Part shown: positions 17,678 to 25,607 of the stretch, piece after piece
Layout of the letters: each line of letters begins with the position of its first letter
Numbering within the stretch: position 1 is the stretch's first letter
Assembly: GCA_964592375.1 (NCBI GenBank)
Contig: CAZQDP010000004.1
Span: 20,858-84,857, forward strand
Reading direction: 5' to 3'
From: CAZQDP01 sp964592375
GTDB taxonomy: Bacteria; Bacillota; Clostridia; RUG12999
Length of the DNA: 64,000 nucleotides
Translations under genes and position numbers: made by a program
The notes under the pieces: model-generated
Seen by the model: only the letters and a program-made list of their open reading frames with translations
Told to the model about the DNA's origin: nothing
Database searches by the model: none

Positions 17678-18376
17678 ATGAACAAAGTGAAAATGATTTC
17701 GACCATCATTGCAGTTAGCGTTTTTGCCGCTGCTATGGCAACAACGGCACTTGGAGCAAATACAAAAGGCGTTGGGGCAATGCAAAAAGGAAACAATGAA
17801 ACAAGGCAAGCCGTGATGAATAAAGCAGATCAAGCTCAAGGCCAAAAAATGCAAAAACCAATGGGAAAGACCATTGATGAAATCAAAGCAGATATTGCAA
17901 AAAGAGTGACAGACGGCAAAATGACTCAGGCGGAAGCAGATGAAAAAATTGCTGAGCTTGATAAGCGCTATGAAGCCTTCAAAGCAGATTTGGCCACAAA
18001 AGTAACCGAAGGCAAGCTGACCCAAGAGCAAGCGGACAAAATCTTAGCCAGCGGCATGATGGGCTTTGGCAGAATGCAAGGTGGCCCGGCGCAGCAAGGC
18101 GAAAAACCAAAGACCATCGATGAAATCAAAGCAGATATTGCAAAAAGAGTGACAGACGGCAAAATGACTCAGGCGGAAGCAGATGAAAAAATTGCTGAGC
18201 TTGATAAGCGCTATGAAGCCTTCAAAGCAGATTTGGCCACAAAAGTAACCGAAGGCAAGCTGACCCAAGAGCAAGCGGATAAAATCTTAGCCAGCGGCAT
18301 GATGGGCTTTGGCAGAATGCAAGGCGGCCCGGTAAAAGGTCAATTTCAGAGAAAAGACGGCACTCCAAAAGTATAA
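17678..18376 (+). CDS. Secreted protein with tandemly duplicated helical repeats (DUF2680-like)
   Basis: About 232 residues with a signal peptide (TIIAVSVFAAAMATTALGA). The ATG at 17678 has AAGGA 10 bases upstream; ATG at 17672 in the same frame is the alternative. After a Gln/Lys-rich linker come two almost identical 81-residue blocks. Each block holds two related helical hairpins: a VTDGKMTQAEADEKI unit and a VTEGKLTQEQADKIL unit, so four hairpins in total, each block ending in a Gly/Met-rich GMMGFGRMQGGP segment. The (K)(L/M)TQxQAD pattern resembles DUF2680 (YckD-like) secreted proteins, whose function is unknown. Open frames on the opposite strand here are shadows of the repeat. Confidence 0.75.
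   Translation: MNKVKMISTIIAVSVFAAAMATTALGANTKGVGAMQKGNNETRQAVMNKADQAQGQKMQKPMGKTIDEIKADIAKRVTDGKMTQAEADEKIAELDKRYEAFKADLATKVTEGKLTQEQADKILASGMMGFGRMQGGPAQQGEKPKTIDEIKADIAKRVTDGKMTQAEADEKIAELDKRYEAFKADLATKVTEGKLTQEQADKILASGMMGFGRMQGGPVKGQFQRKDGTPKV
17867..18332 (+). repeat. Tandem duplication, two 223-bp copies with 243-bp period
   Basis: Copy one spans 17867-18089 and copy two 18110-18332. They differ at three positions by eye (ATT/ATC, GAC/GAT, GGT/GGC), all synonymous. The 20-base stretch between the copies encodes a variable linker. The period of 81 codons keeps the reading frame. Confidence 0.93.
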
Positions 18377-18412
18377 TTTCAACATATAGATACTCCTTCT
18401 TTTTATATAAAC

Positions 18413-18462
18413 AACAAAACCTCATTGATGTGATTACTTATCGCACTAATGAGGTTTTGTTA
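18413..18462 (+). terminator. Long hairpin after the repeat-protein gene
   Basis: ACAAAACCTCATT and AATGAGGTTTTGT form a perfect 13-bp outer stem. An inner GTGAT/ATCGC pairing extends it. The A-rich and T-rich arms make it a likely bidirectional terminator between this gene and the tRNA-Ser transcribed towards it. Confidence 0.6.
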
Positions 18463-18520
18463 TTGGAAGAATGCTACTTGATATAAATTATACTTTGATA
18501 TTAGATAATGAATTTAATCA

Positions 18521-18556
18521 AAAAAATAAGGCAATATTCCGTTAAGAAATTGCCTT
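18521..18556 (-). terminator. Terminator downstream of tRNA-Ser
   Basis: AAGGCAAT (18528-18535) pairs with ATTGCCTT (18549-18556). Read on the minus strand, the hairpin is followed by a run of T (18521-18526), as expected for the end of the tRNA transcript. Confidence 0.7.
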
Positions 18557-18563
18557 CTTTTTT

Positions 18564-18655
18564 TGGCGGAAAGGGAGAGATTCGAACTCTCGGAGGGGTA
18601 TTAGCCCTCACACGATTTCCAGTCGTGCGCCTTAGACCAGCTCAGCCACCTTTCC
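18564..18655 (-). tRNA. tRNA-Ser (anticodon GGA)
   Basis: A 92-base class II tRNA on the minus strand. The acceptor arms GGAAAGG and CCTTTCC pair, with discriminator G and an encoded CCA at 18564-18566. The anticodon stem CACGA/TCGTG encloses loop CTGGAAA with anticodon GGA. A long variable arm and the GTTCGAATC T-loop confirm serine type. It has its own perfect promoter and terminator. Confidence 0.95.
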
Positions 18656-18672
18656 AAAATGACACAATGAAA

Positions 18673-18701
18673 ATTATAATACAAAAAGTGGTTTATGTCA
18701 A
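18673..18701 (-). promoter_or_regulatory. Consensus sigma-A promoter for tRNA-Ser
   Basis: On the minus strand TTGACA (18696-18701) and TATAAT (18673-18678) are exactly 17 bases apart, 18 bases upstream of the mature tRNA 5' end. Both hexamers are perfect. Confidence 0.85.
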
Positions 18702-18738
18702 GTGTTTTTTTATGGAGATTGATTGTTTTTCCACATTC

Positions 18739-18767
18739 TTGACAGGGATTGATGAAAATGCTAAGAT
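18739..18767 (+). promoter_or_regulatory. Sigma-A type promoter for the YgjP-like gene
   Basis: TTGACA (18739-18744) and TAAGAT (18762-18767) with a 17-base spacer, divergent from the tRNA promoter and about 83 bases upstream of the ATG at 18851. Confidence 0.55.
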
Positions 18768-18850
18768 AAGATGATCACCCATTTGGTGTAATAGATGCCA
18801 AATGCCGATCTTTTTAGCCATATCAATCTATTTTGAAAGGGTCATTTTTA

Positions 18851-19519
18851 ATGGATTATCAAATTGTGCGTATGAAAAGAAAAACCATGGGAATTTACAT
18901 ATTAAAGGATGCCACCGTAGAGGTTCGCTGTCCCATTGGCATAAGATTAGCTGAAATAGAAAAGTTTGTATTATCAAAGGAAAAATGGATTTTGCAGAAG
19001 GTAAGCGAAAAGCAAATTATATTAGAGCAAAGGAAGACGTTTGCCCTCTCAGGTGGTTCTATGCTACACCTCATGGGAAAGGAATACCCTTTACAGACTG
19101 TTGCCACTCATCAGGCAGGTTTTGATGGAGCGCATTTTTACATCCCCGAAACATGCGAAAATAAAGAATATACGATTGCAAAAGTGTACCGCAAAATAGC
19201 CAAGTCTTATCTTTTGCCAAGGGTGGCGACATTTGCGGCAATCATGCAGTGCCATCCTTCTTGTATAAAAATTAATGCGGCGAAAACTCGCTGGGGATCA
19301 TGCAGTGGCAAAAACAGCATCAATTTTAGCTGGAAGCTCATGATGGCTGATGAAAAGACCATTGACTATGTCATTATTCATGAACTTGCCCATATCAAAG
19401 AACACAATCACAGCAAGCGATTTTGGAGCATTGTAGAAAAGGAGATGCCAGGCTATCAGTTGCAGCAGCACAGCTTAAAAGTATTGCAGGAAAGGCTATT
19501 GGTGGAGGCATGGAAATAA
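18851..19519 (+). CDS. YgjP-type (DUF45) metal-dependent hydrolase
   Basis: Predicted zinc metallopeptidase of the YgjP/WLM (M48-related) group. GAAAGGG at 18835-18841 supports the ATG at 18851, giving 222 residues, a normal length. The catalytic motif HELAH is at 177-181 and the third ligand is probably the His in EHNHSKRFW. The RWGSCSGKNSINFSW segment (148-161) just before it is characteristic of the family. No signal peptide, so it is cytoplasmic. It is monocistronic between its own promoter and the promoter of the next gene. Physiological substrate unknown. Confidence 0.9.
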   Translation: MDYQIVRMKRKTMGIYILKDATVEVRCPIGIRLAEIEKFVLSKEKWILQKVSEKQIILEQRKTFALSGGSMLHLMGKEYPLQTVATHQAGFDGAHFYIPETCENKEYTIAKVYRKIAKSYLLPRVATFAAIMQCHPSCIKINAAKTRWGSCSGKNSINFSWKLMMADEKTIDYVIIHELAHIKEHNHSKRFWSIVEKEMPGYQLQQHSLKVLQERLLVEAWK

Positions 19520-19532
19520 ATAATTATTAGGG

Positions 19533-19562
19533 TTGACTTTATATATATAAATATAATATAAT
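19533..19562 (+). promoter_or_regulatory. Sigma-A type promoter for the URO-D-like/sialidase-fold cluster
   Basis: TTGACT (19533-19538) and TATAAT (19557-19562) with an 18-base, very AT-rich spacer, 36 bases upstream of the ATG at 19598. Confidence 0.6.
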
Positions 19563-19597
19563 GCATGTAATACAAATAAAGATAAAGGGGATTTACA

Positions 19598-20656
19598 ATG
19601 AGCAGAATGAAAAGTATGCAGGAGCGTGTCGATCATTTCAAGAAGTTTTACGCCATGGAAAACGAAAGACCTCTTCTTGGTTTTTTTTATGGCAGTGAAT
19701 ATCCATTACATCGATATAAGGCTTCGCAGAACCTACCGGAGGGAAGGGCACTGGTTCCCAAAGATTTTAATGTGGATGCTTATCTAGATGATTTTGATGC
19801 ACTTTTTGAACACCATGAAAAATGCGGCGGCGATTTTATATGGAGTGCCAGCGCTTTTTGGGGTATTCCTTGGATTGAAGCTATGATGGGTTGTCCTATC
19901 TATAGTGATCAGCATACCGGGTCCATTGCGGCGCATAAGCCGGAGAATTTGAACCTGAAGTTTGACCGCAATAATCCTTGGGCGCAGCTTTGCGCTGAGT
20001 TTCTGCAAAAAGGTGCGGCAAGAAGTGCCGGCCGTTATCCCTTTGCCACCACTCGCATGAGAGGTGTTGCGGATTTGTTGCAGGCGGTATACGGCAATGA
20101 AGAATTTATTTTTGATATGATGGAAGAGCCTGAAAAAATGCACGAGCTTTGCGGCAAGCTGACGGATTTCTTTATTGAAGCCGGTAAGCTTCAATTAGAG
20201 CTTATTCCGGATTTTTACGGCGGCTTAGGTTCGTTCTACTATAATATGTGGGCACCAAAAGGAACAATATGGCACCAAGAGGATGCGGCGGCCTTGCTTT
20301 CTCCTGCTTATTATGAAGAATTTATCCGTCCTTGCGACGAAAAGATTGTAGCTTCCTTTGGTGGCTGCATTATGCATGAGCATTCCACTGGTTATGTACC
20401 CACCAAATCCTATTTGGAAATGGGTATGACAGCATTGGAACTACACATTGATACAGGCGGACCTTCTGCCGAAAGTTTATACGACTGGCATACCATGATT
20501 CTAGAGAAAAAGCCTCTGCTCATTTGGGGTGACATACCCAAAGAGGATATGGACTGGATATTTAAAAAGCTACCGGTCAAGGGTTTGGCTATTTGTGCGG
20601 TCGTGGATTCATATGAGCAGGCCGAAAAGCTATGGAATGAATATATTAAAGAGTAA
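19598..20656 (+). CDS. Uroporphyrinogen decarboxylase-like (URO-D superfamily) protein
   Basis: A 352-residue cytoplasmic protein with the overall pattern of the URO-D/methyltransferase superfamily: a GDFIWSASAFWGIPWIEAMMGCPI region, a central helix-rich part and a C-terminal stretch with MHEHSTGYVP and LLIWGDIP. The R-rich N-terminal motif needed for true uroporphyrinogen decarboxylation is not evident, so it is unlikely to be HemE. Relatives include corrinoid-dependent methyltransferases (MtaA/CmuA type) and many uncharacterised members near sugar genes. GGGG-type ribosome site (AAAGGGG) precedes the ATG. It lies 14 bases upstream of the sialidase-fold gene, so the two are an operon. Substrate unknown. 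Confidence 0.75.
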   Translation: MSRMKSMQERVDHFKKFYAMENERPLLGFFYGSEYPLHRYKASQNLPEGRALVPKDFNVDAYLDDFDALFEHHEKCGGDFIWSASAFWGIPWIEAMMGCPIYSDQHTGSIAAHKPENLNLKFDRNNPWAQLCAEFLQKGAARSAGRYPFATTRMRGVADLLQAVYGNEEFIFDMMEEPEKMHELCGKLTDFFIEAGKLQLELIPDFYGGLGSFYYNMWAPKGTIWHQEDAAALLSPAYYEEFIRPCDEKIVASFGGCIMHEHSTGYVPTKSYLEMGMTALELHIDTGGPSAESLYDWHTMILEKKPLLIWGDIPKEDMDWIFKKLPVKGLAICAVVDSYEQAEKLWNEYIKE

Positions 20657-20670
20657 AAGAGGGAAAGCAA

Positions 20671-22482
20671 ATGAGTTTGAAAAGTGAACATAAGCAGCTT
20701 GACTGGATGCAATCCATCGCCTTAACAGGCGGCGAAGCTGTGGTAGATATGCGCAATATCAAAACCGGAACAGAAATACCGGCAGAGTTTTATGCAGACC
20801 AGCCATATGTGGTGAAAACAAATGACGGCAATTGGCTTTGCATCACCACGACCTCCGCAGGACACGAGGGTACCAGCGGGCAGCACGTGATTTCCGTGCG
20901 CTCCTATGATAAAGGCAAAACATGGACGGATAAAAGAGATGTAGAGCCGGCTTGTGGGATTGAATCCTCTTATGCAGTAATGCAGAAAACGCCATTAGGG
21001 CGCGTATATGCTTTTTACAACCATAATACGGATGATGTTCGTCGAGTAAAGGCTGATAATCCTCCTTATGCGGATGGATATTGCTACCGCGTGGATTCTC
21101 TAGGTCACTTTGTGTTTAAGTATACGGATGATCATGGCCTTACTTGGTCGGAAAAACGATATGATATTCCTATTCGTGAATTTGAAATTGACCGAAAAAA
21201 TGCAGACGGCGGCAAGCTGCAATATTTTTGGAACGTTGGAAAGCCCTTTGTAATCGGCGATGCAGTCTTCGTGCCGGTACATAAGGTTGGCGGTTTTGGC
21301 ACAGGATTTTTCACCAGTACGGAAGGTGTGCTCCTTAGGAGCGATAATCTTTTGACTGAAAATAATCCGGAAAAGATTACATTTGAAACCCTGCCGGATG
21401 GTGATGTAGGCATCAGAAATGTAGAAGGCGGCGGCCCCATCTGCGAGGAACATAGTTTTGTAGTTTTATCCGATAAAAGCATTTTTGTGCTCTTTAGAAC
21501 CGTGGATGGTCACTCCGGCTACAGCTATAGTCGTGATGGCGGGAAAACCTTTGCGCCTTCGAAGTATATGACCTATGAAGACGGCCGAGAATTCAAGCAT
21601 CCAAGGGCGGCAACCTTTGTTTGGAAATGTGAAAATGGGAAGTATTTGATTTGGTATCACAATCATGCCGGCCGTGATTACGTGGGGCGTAATCCTGTTT
21701 GGATGAGTTGCGGTATTGAGGTGGATACACAAAACGGAAAAGAAATCGCTTGGAGCCAACCTGAAATCATTCTTTATGAAGATGATGTACTCGTTCGCAT
21801 GAGTTATCCTGATTTTGTGGAAGATGAAGGTGTATTCTACATAACCGAAACGCAGAAAAATATCGCTCGCTGCCATATCGCAGATCAAAAGATTATTCAT
21901 GCATTATTTTCGCAAAAGTCCATTCAAACAAGAACAGACGACGGCCTTTTGAGTGTGAGCGGTGGCGATACAATTGAAACTCCCGCTTTGGCACCATTTG
22001 TTATTGCAGATACGAAAACAGCGGATCTGCGTGCGAAAAATATGCACGGTGGTTTTAGCATTGAGCTTGTTGTAGACAAGTCAAATTTAAGCGCAGGGGA
22101 CATACTGTTTTCCTCTATGACTCCTGGATGCAAGGGGATTGAAGTGGTAGCAGAAAAAGATGGTGCAATAAGCCTTGCTTTTGGTGATGGGGAGACCATG
22201 GCATATTTCAAGACAGAAACCAAGGTGATCTCTGCGCAAATAAACCATTTGGTACTGATTGTAGACGGCGGCCCCAAGGTAATTGCCGTTGTAGCAAATG
22301 GACTGCTCATCGATGGGGGAGCAGAAAAGCAAACTGGATTTGGCAGATTCAGCCCATATCTAAAAAGTGTAAATGGCTATACCACAGCAACGCTTTGCAA
22401 AAGCGTTCGCTCCGCTAGCTTCTATAAAAGAGCACTGCTAATCACGGAAGCGATCGGCAATTACAGAGCACAAAAGATATAG
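20671..22482 (+). CDS. Sialidase/BNR-fold protein with C-terminal lectin-like domain, cytoplasmic
   Basis: A 603-residue protein with a six-bladed sialidase-like propeller. Asp-box repeats are visible as SYDKGKTW (78-85), TDDHGLTW (152-159) and SRDGGKTF (near 290). The region after about 415 (beginning near SGGDTIETPAL, with FSIELVVD and HLVLIVDGG) looks like a concanavalin/LamG-type beta sandwich. There is no signal peptide, unlike most secreted sialidases, so it probably acts on imported sugars or is a non-sialidase glycoside-active enzyme. It is preceded by a URO-D-like gene (14-base gap) and followed by a transporter S component. No sialic-acid catabolic genes are nearby, so sialidase activity is not assured. 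Confidence 0.72.
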   Translation: MSLKSEHKQLDWMQSIALTGGEAVVDMRNIKTGTEIPAEFYADQPYVVKTNDGNWLCITTTSAGHEGTSGQHVISVRSYDKGKTWTDKRDVEPACGIESSYAVMQKTPLGRVYAFYNHNTDDVRRVKADNPPYADGYCYRVDSLGHFVFKYTDDHGLTWSEKRYDIPIREFEIDRKNADGGKLQYFWNVGKPFVIGDAVFVPVHKVGGFGTGFFTSTEGVLLRSDNLLTENNPEKITFETLPDGDVGIRNVEGGGPICEEHSFVVLSDKSIFVLFRTVDGHSGYSYSRDGGKTFAPSKYMTYEDGREFKHPRAATFVWKCENGKYLIWYHNHAGRDYVGRNPVWMSCGIEVDTQNGKEIAWSQPEIILYEDDVLVRMSYPDFVEDEGVFYITETQKNIARCHIADQKIIHALFSQKSIQTRTDDGLLSVSGGDTIETPALAPFVIADTKTADLRAKNMHGGFSIELVVDKSNLSAGDILFSSMTPGCKGIEVVAEKDGAISLAFGDGETMAYFKTETKVISAQINHLVLIVDGGPKVIAVVANGLLIDGGAEKQTGFGRFSPYLKSVNGYTTATLCKSVRSASFYKRALLITEAIGNYRAQKI

Positions 22483-22485
22483 TTC

Positions 22486-22507
22486 ATAACGAAGCATCCT
22501 TTGTTAT
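22486..22507 (+). other. Small hairpin between the sialidase-fold and NiaX-like genes
   Basis: ATAACGAAG and CTTTGTTAT arms pair (one G-T) around a short loop, without a following T-run. It may only fine-tune translation of the next gene; no riboswitch can be claimed in this 48-base gap. Confidence 0.25.
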
Positions 22508-22530
22508 CCACGAAAAGGGGGAGGGGTTGT

Positions 22531-23052
22531 ATGAAAACAAAAGAAATGGTACTGGCGGCGCTACTTACTGCCATTGCTATTATCATACCCATATTATTTA
22601 CACCACTGCGCATTGTATTGCCACCCTATCCGTTTACGGCGACCATTTCGTCCCATGTTCCCATACTGCTTGCCATGTTTATCAGTCCTGTTGTAGCGGC
22701 CATTGTGGCTATCGGTTCGGCCATCGGGTTTTTCTTTGCCGGCACGCCAATGCCGGTGGTAGCGAGAGCGGCAAGTCATGTGTTATTTGCTTTTATAGGG
22801 GCGATAATGCTTAAAAAAGGCTATAACTTCTGGTTCACATGGGCCATTAGTGCGGCGGTGCACGGTGTTGCAGAGGCTTTGGTGGTTATTCCTTTTGGTT
22901 TTCCACTTAGCACCGTAAGCCTTATTATTGTATTTGGTACCATTGCTCATCATAGTGTGGACATAGCGATTGCTTTCCCGATTTACAAGATATTAAAAAG
23001 CTCTAAAATTGCAGATTTAGTGGATATCAACTATACGCGATTGAAAATGTAA
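22531..23052 (+). CDS. ECF transporter S component, niacin (NiaX)-like
   Basis: A 173-residue membrane protein with five to six hydrophobic helices. The ATG at 22531 follows GGGGAGG. The arrangement SSHVPILLAMFISP, then AIGSAIGFFFAGTP, then ARAASHVLFAF matches the NiaX family of vitamin-binding S components, which capture niacin and use a shared EcfA/A'/T energising module. No energising genes are nearby, typical of group II ECF systems. A perfect 17-bp hairpin follows. Why it sits behind a sialidase-fold gene is unclear; substrate assignment rests on family resemblance only. Confidence 0.78.
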   Translation: MKTKEMVLAALLTAIAIIIPILFTPLRIVLPPYPFTATISSHVPILLAMFISPVVAAIVAIGSAIGFFFAGTPMPVVARAASHVLFAFIGAIMLKKGYNFWFTWAISAAVHGVAEALVVIPFGFPLSTVSLIIVFGTIAHHSVDIAIAFPIYKILKSSKIADLVDINYTRLKM

Positions 23053-23053
23053 A

Positions 23054-23105
23054 ACCAAAATGGAGCTGTATCACATTAACAAATTGTGTACAGCTCCATT
23101 TTGGT
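23054..23105 (+). terminator. Strong hairpin terminator after the NiaX-like gene
   Basis: A perfect 17-bp inverted repeat (ACCAAAATGGAGCTGTA with its complement) around an 18-base loop. The T-rich right arm gives termination in the + direction and the A/T symmetry allows it in the other. Confidence 0.7.
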
Positions 23106-23252
23106 ATAATATTTCATCAATTATTTCATCTCATTCCATATTTTCACGAAATGCCATGTTGCTTTGAAATTTTCGTTTTTTGAGCACTCGTAATTTTGAG
23201 GCTTTATGTAACAGGCTTGCTATATCGATTGGTTAAGATGGAACAAAAACTC

Positions 23253-23814
23253 ACGCTTGTTGTTCTTTCTCGTCTTCAACCATCTTCATTACGGAAGCGT
23301 AAATTTTTTCATAAATGACATCGCCCTTTTTTGATAATATTTTAGCTATTTTTGTTGCTTCCTCTTTTGTTCCCGCACGAAATGTCAAATTATATAAAAT
23401 ATCGCGACTCTCTTTATAGATGCACGCAACATCGTATTCAATATCACCCACCGGAACGATATTGCAGGTATACTCTGCCATTTTATCTTCTCTTTCCGAT
23501 GCTGCTTTCACATAGTCGGTGAGCATTACCCTCAGCATATTCCCAAGCCTTTCCTGAAGTTGCTCCAGCGCCTGTTCTCCTTTTGAGGTTAAAGAAAAGT
23601 ATTTGGTTTTGTTTTCAATATGAGTTCGGAAATAACCAATTTGACAAAGCTCAAACAGTGCTTGACGAAAGAAAAAGAAATTCATTTCGCATTCACCAAC
23701 AGCAATTTCACTGAGTATCTCCTCAGGAATTGTCTTTGGATATTTGGAAGCAATATACATCAGTGCAAGCTTCATTGTAAATGGTCTTTTAATAATGGGT
23801 TTTATAGAAAACAC
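23253..23814 (-). CDS. DUF4364 family winged-helix regulator-like protein
   Basis: A 187-residue cytoplasmic protein. The N-terminal part (about 10-90) reads as a winged helix: KLALMYIASKY, the recognition-type helix FFFFRQALFELCQIGYF and the wing TKYFSLTSKGEQAL. That order matches DUF4364, a clostridial family of predicted DNA-binding proteins. The C-terminal half is an alpha/beta domain ending in an acidic-glutamine tail. The start is GTG at 23814 with a weak ribosome site (TAGGCG); ATG 13 codons inside is an alternative. Its stop codon reaches 23251. The promoter at 23845-23873 is divergent from rsmD. Target genes unknown. Confidence 0.75.
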
Positions 23815-23844
23815 CGCCTATCATCTCGATAATGAGCTGTCTTC

Positions 23845-23873
23845 ATTATAGCATAGCATGTTGTATTATTCAA
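23845..23873 (-). promoter_or_regulatory. Sigma-A type promoter for the DUF4364 gene
   Basis: Minus-strand TTGAAT (23868-23873) and TATAAT (23845-23850) with a 17-base spacer, about 30 bases from the GTG start. Confidence 0.6.
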
Positions 23874-23901
23874 TAACATTTCAATAAAATTTAAAAAGAT
23901 G

Positions 23902-23930
23902 TTTACAAGTATCAAACATTGTTGTATGAT
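23902..23930 (+). promoter_or_regulatory. Sigma-A type promoter for rsmD
   Basis: TTTACA (23902-23907) and TATGAT (23925-23930), 17-base spacer, 34 bases before the rsmD start. Confidence 0.6.
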
Positions 23931-23964
23931 ATGATAAGAAAAATAATGAAGGGAAGAAGGATGT

Positions 23965-24513
23965 ATGAGGGTTATTGCGGGTAGCGCAAAGGGAATGAAC
24001 TTAAAATGTCCGGACACAATGGAAATTCGTCCTACCTCTGATAGGGCGAAGGAAGCACTTTTTAATATATTGGCATGGTCGCTTCCCGGCGCCAGAGTAT
24101 TAGACCTTTTTGCAGGATCGGGATCTCTTGGCATTGAAGCCCTCAGCAGAGGGGCGGCTGAAGCGGTATTTGTGGATAAACAATCCATGGCCGCGAGTGC
24201 CATATCTCAAAACCTAAAGCATACGCATTTAGAGGAAAAAGCTAAGATTGCAAAGCAGGATGTTGTTGATTTTTTAAGTAGACCAGATAGCCAGTTTGAC
24301 ATCATTTTTTTAGATCCGCCCTACGATAGCGATCTATATGAAACAACCATTGAAATGATTGATAAAAATGGTTTTTTGTTTTCTCAAGGCATTGTTGTTG
24401 CCGAGAGCGCAAGTAAAAGACAAATGCCCGCATGCATTGGAGGACTTTCGTTGCAGGACCGACGTCATTACGGACGAAATATTTTGAATTTTTATCAATA
24501 TACTATTGATTAA
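23965..24513 (+). CDS. rsmD: 16S rRNA (guanine-966-N2)-methyltransferase RsmD
   Basis: S-adenosylmethionine-dependent enzyme that methylates G966 in the 16S rRNA P-site region. It has 182 residues, the usual length. MRVIAGSAKGMNL is the family start, with RPTSDRAKEALFNIL next. The SAM-binding motif I is VLDLFAGSGSLGIEALSRGA (about 46-65) and the catalytic motif is LDPPYDS (about 115-121). It is followed by coaD, a pairing seen across most bacteria. Confidence 0.96.
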   Translation: MRVIAGSAKGMNLKCPDTMEIRPTSDRAKEALFNILAWSLPGARVLDLFAGSGSLGIEALSRGAAEAVFVDKQSMAASAISQNLKHTHLEEKAKIAKQDVVDFLSRPDSQFDIIFLDPPYDSDLYETTIEMIDKNGFLFSQGIVVAESASKRQMPACIGGLSLQDRRHYGRNILNFYQYTID

Positions 24514-24534
24514 TTTGAAAAAATATTATATAAT
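24506..24534 (+). promoter_or_regulatory. Possible promoter for coaD inside the rsmD stop region
   Basis: TTGATT (24506-24511), which includes the rsmD stop codon, and TATAAT (24529-24534) are 17 bases apart and 26 bases upstream of the coaD ATG. Confidence 0.5.
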
Positions 24535-24559
24535 ACGAGGATGAAGGGAACGTGTACTT

Positions 24560-25036
24560 ATGAAAATTGCCGTATATCCCGGTAGTTTTGACCCTGTAAC
24601 CAACGGTCATTTGGATATTATTTTGCGTGCCGCAGCGATTTTTGACAAGGTAATTGTGTCTGTTTTGCAAAACAATAGCAAAACACCTGCCTTTTCCGTG
24701 GATGAAAGAGTGGACATGCTATCCAGAGTGACCACTCACATTTCAAATGTGGAAATAGATACCTTTACAGGCTTGTTGGTGGATTACATCAAACGTGTGG
24801 ATGCGAATGTCATTATCAAAGGGCTCCGTGCAGTATCTGATTTTGAATATGAATATCAAATGGCGCTGATGAACAAAAAGTTGTGTCCTGGCGCTGAGAC
24901 TTTTTTTATGATGACATCTGAAAAATACTCTTTTTTAAGCTCCAGTATTGTTCGTGAGCTTGGCAGATTTAAAGGCGACTTAAAGGATATTGTGCCGGAT
25001 GAAATCATTGAAGAAATATATATAAAGCTTGCTTGA
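24560..25036 (+). CDS. coaD: Phosphopantetheine adenylyltransferase CoaD
   Basis: Transfers AMP from ATP to 4'-phosphopantetheine to make dephospho-CoA, the next-to-last step of coenzyme A synthesis. It has 158 residues. The nucleotidyltransferase signature TNGHLD is at about 15-20 after YPGSFDPV; FEYEYQMALMN and SFLSSSIVREL (the ISSTxVR-like ATP site) follow. All are in the normal places. It is directly after rsmD and overlaps nothing; the next gene starts 29 bases later. Confidence 0.97.
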   Translation: MKIAVYPGSFDPVTNGHLDIILRAAAIFDKVIVSVLQNNSKTPAFSVDERVDMLSRVTTHISNVEIDTFTGLLVDYIKRVDANVIIKGLRAVSDFEYEYQMALMNKKLCPGAETFFMMTSEKYSFLSSSIVRELGRFKGDLKDIVPDEIIEEIYIKLA

Positions 25037-25065
25037 TTGAAAAATATGATATGGGGTGTAGTGTT

Positions 25066-25500
25066 ATGGAGATTTTGCAAATCATTGAGGAATTGGAAGA
25101 AACCATTGACGGTGGGTTGAGTCTGCTGGGTTATTCCATTATGCGCAAGGAAGAGCTGCTTTCTATGGTAGATGAAATAAGGCTTAAACTTCCCGATGAG
25201 ATTAAGCAGGCAAAATGGGTCAAGGAAGAGCGTCAGCGTATTTTATCGGAAGCCCAGGCGGAAGGCGAAACCATTATTCACAATGCAAAGGAACGGGCCA
25301 TCGCTTTGGTAGACGAGCATGAAATTGCAAAAGCCGCAAAGGCCCAGGCGGAGGAAATTATGGTAGCTGCCAAGGCGACGGATAATGATATGAGAATAAG
25401 AGCCATAAAGTATGCGGATAGCTTGCTCGAAAAAGTGGAAACCTCATCGGCACTGGTGCTGGATGAAGTTCGCGAAGGTCGTAGACAGCTGAAAAAATAA
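25066..25500 (+). CDS. Small coiled-coil protein of unknown function following coaD
   Basis: A 144-residue, almost entirely helical protein rich in Ala, Glu and Lys. GGGGTG upstream selects the ATG at 25066. The middle part (RQRILSEAQAEGETIIHNAK to QAEEIMVAAK) has the heptad and A-E-A-x-x-I pattern of DivIVA-tail, V-type ATPase stalk and ATP-synthase-b-like proteins. Proteins of this kind are often found after coaD in Clostridia, annotated only as ATPase or hypothetical. It could be a cell-division or cytoskeletal adaptor; no domain proves this. A strong terminator follows. Confidence 0.7.
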   Translation: MEILQIIEELEETIDGGLSLLGYSIMRKEELLSMVDEIRLKLPDEIKQAKWVKEERQRILSEAQAEGETIIHNAKERAIALVDEHEIAKAAKAQAEEIMVAAKATDNDMRIRAIKYADSLLEKVETSSALVLDEVREGRRQLKK

Positions 25501-25504
25501 TGAT

Positions 25505-25540
25505 GATAACCGCGTTTTTTGCGCGGTTATCGAATTTTTA
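25505..25540 (+). terminator. Terminator of the rsmD-coaD unit
   Basis: A perfect 10-bp stem GATAACCGCG/CGCGGTTATC with a T-rich loop, followed by a five-T run. Confidence 0.85.
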
Positions 25541-25545
25541 ATATT

Positions 25546-25575
25546 ACAAAGTCATGAAAATGTTTGTGACTTTGT
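25546..25575 (+). other. Inverted repeat upstream of nrdR
   Basis: ACAAAGTCA and TGACTTTGT flank a 12-base spacer. It does not look like an NrdR box. It could be a second hairpin after the terminator or a regulator site; function unknown. Confidence 0.3.
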
Positions 25576-25607
25576 GATTGAGGGAAACAGGTTAAAGGAG
25601 AATGTGT

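Noticed and set aside
17459..18274. Long cysteine- and histidine-rich frames on the minus strand in the repeat-protein region (190 and 76 residues)
   Set aside because: They are mirror frames of the duplicated lysine/alanine-rich gene; they share the same repeat period and have no ribosome site.
18508..18774. An 88-residue frame across the tRNA-Ser region
   Set aside because: It runs antisense through the tRNA and its promoter, so it is not a plausible gene.
22483..22530. Possible riboswitch before the NiaX-like gene
   Set aside because: The gap is 48 bases, with only a small hairpin; this is too short for any known vitamin-binding riboswitch.
24515..24534. TTGAAA and TATAAT before coaD as a promoter pair
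   Set aside because: They are only 8 bases apart; the TTGATT at 24506 with a 17-base spacing fits better.
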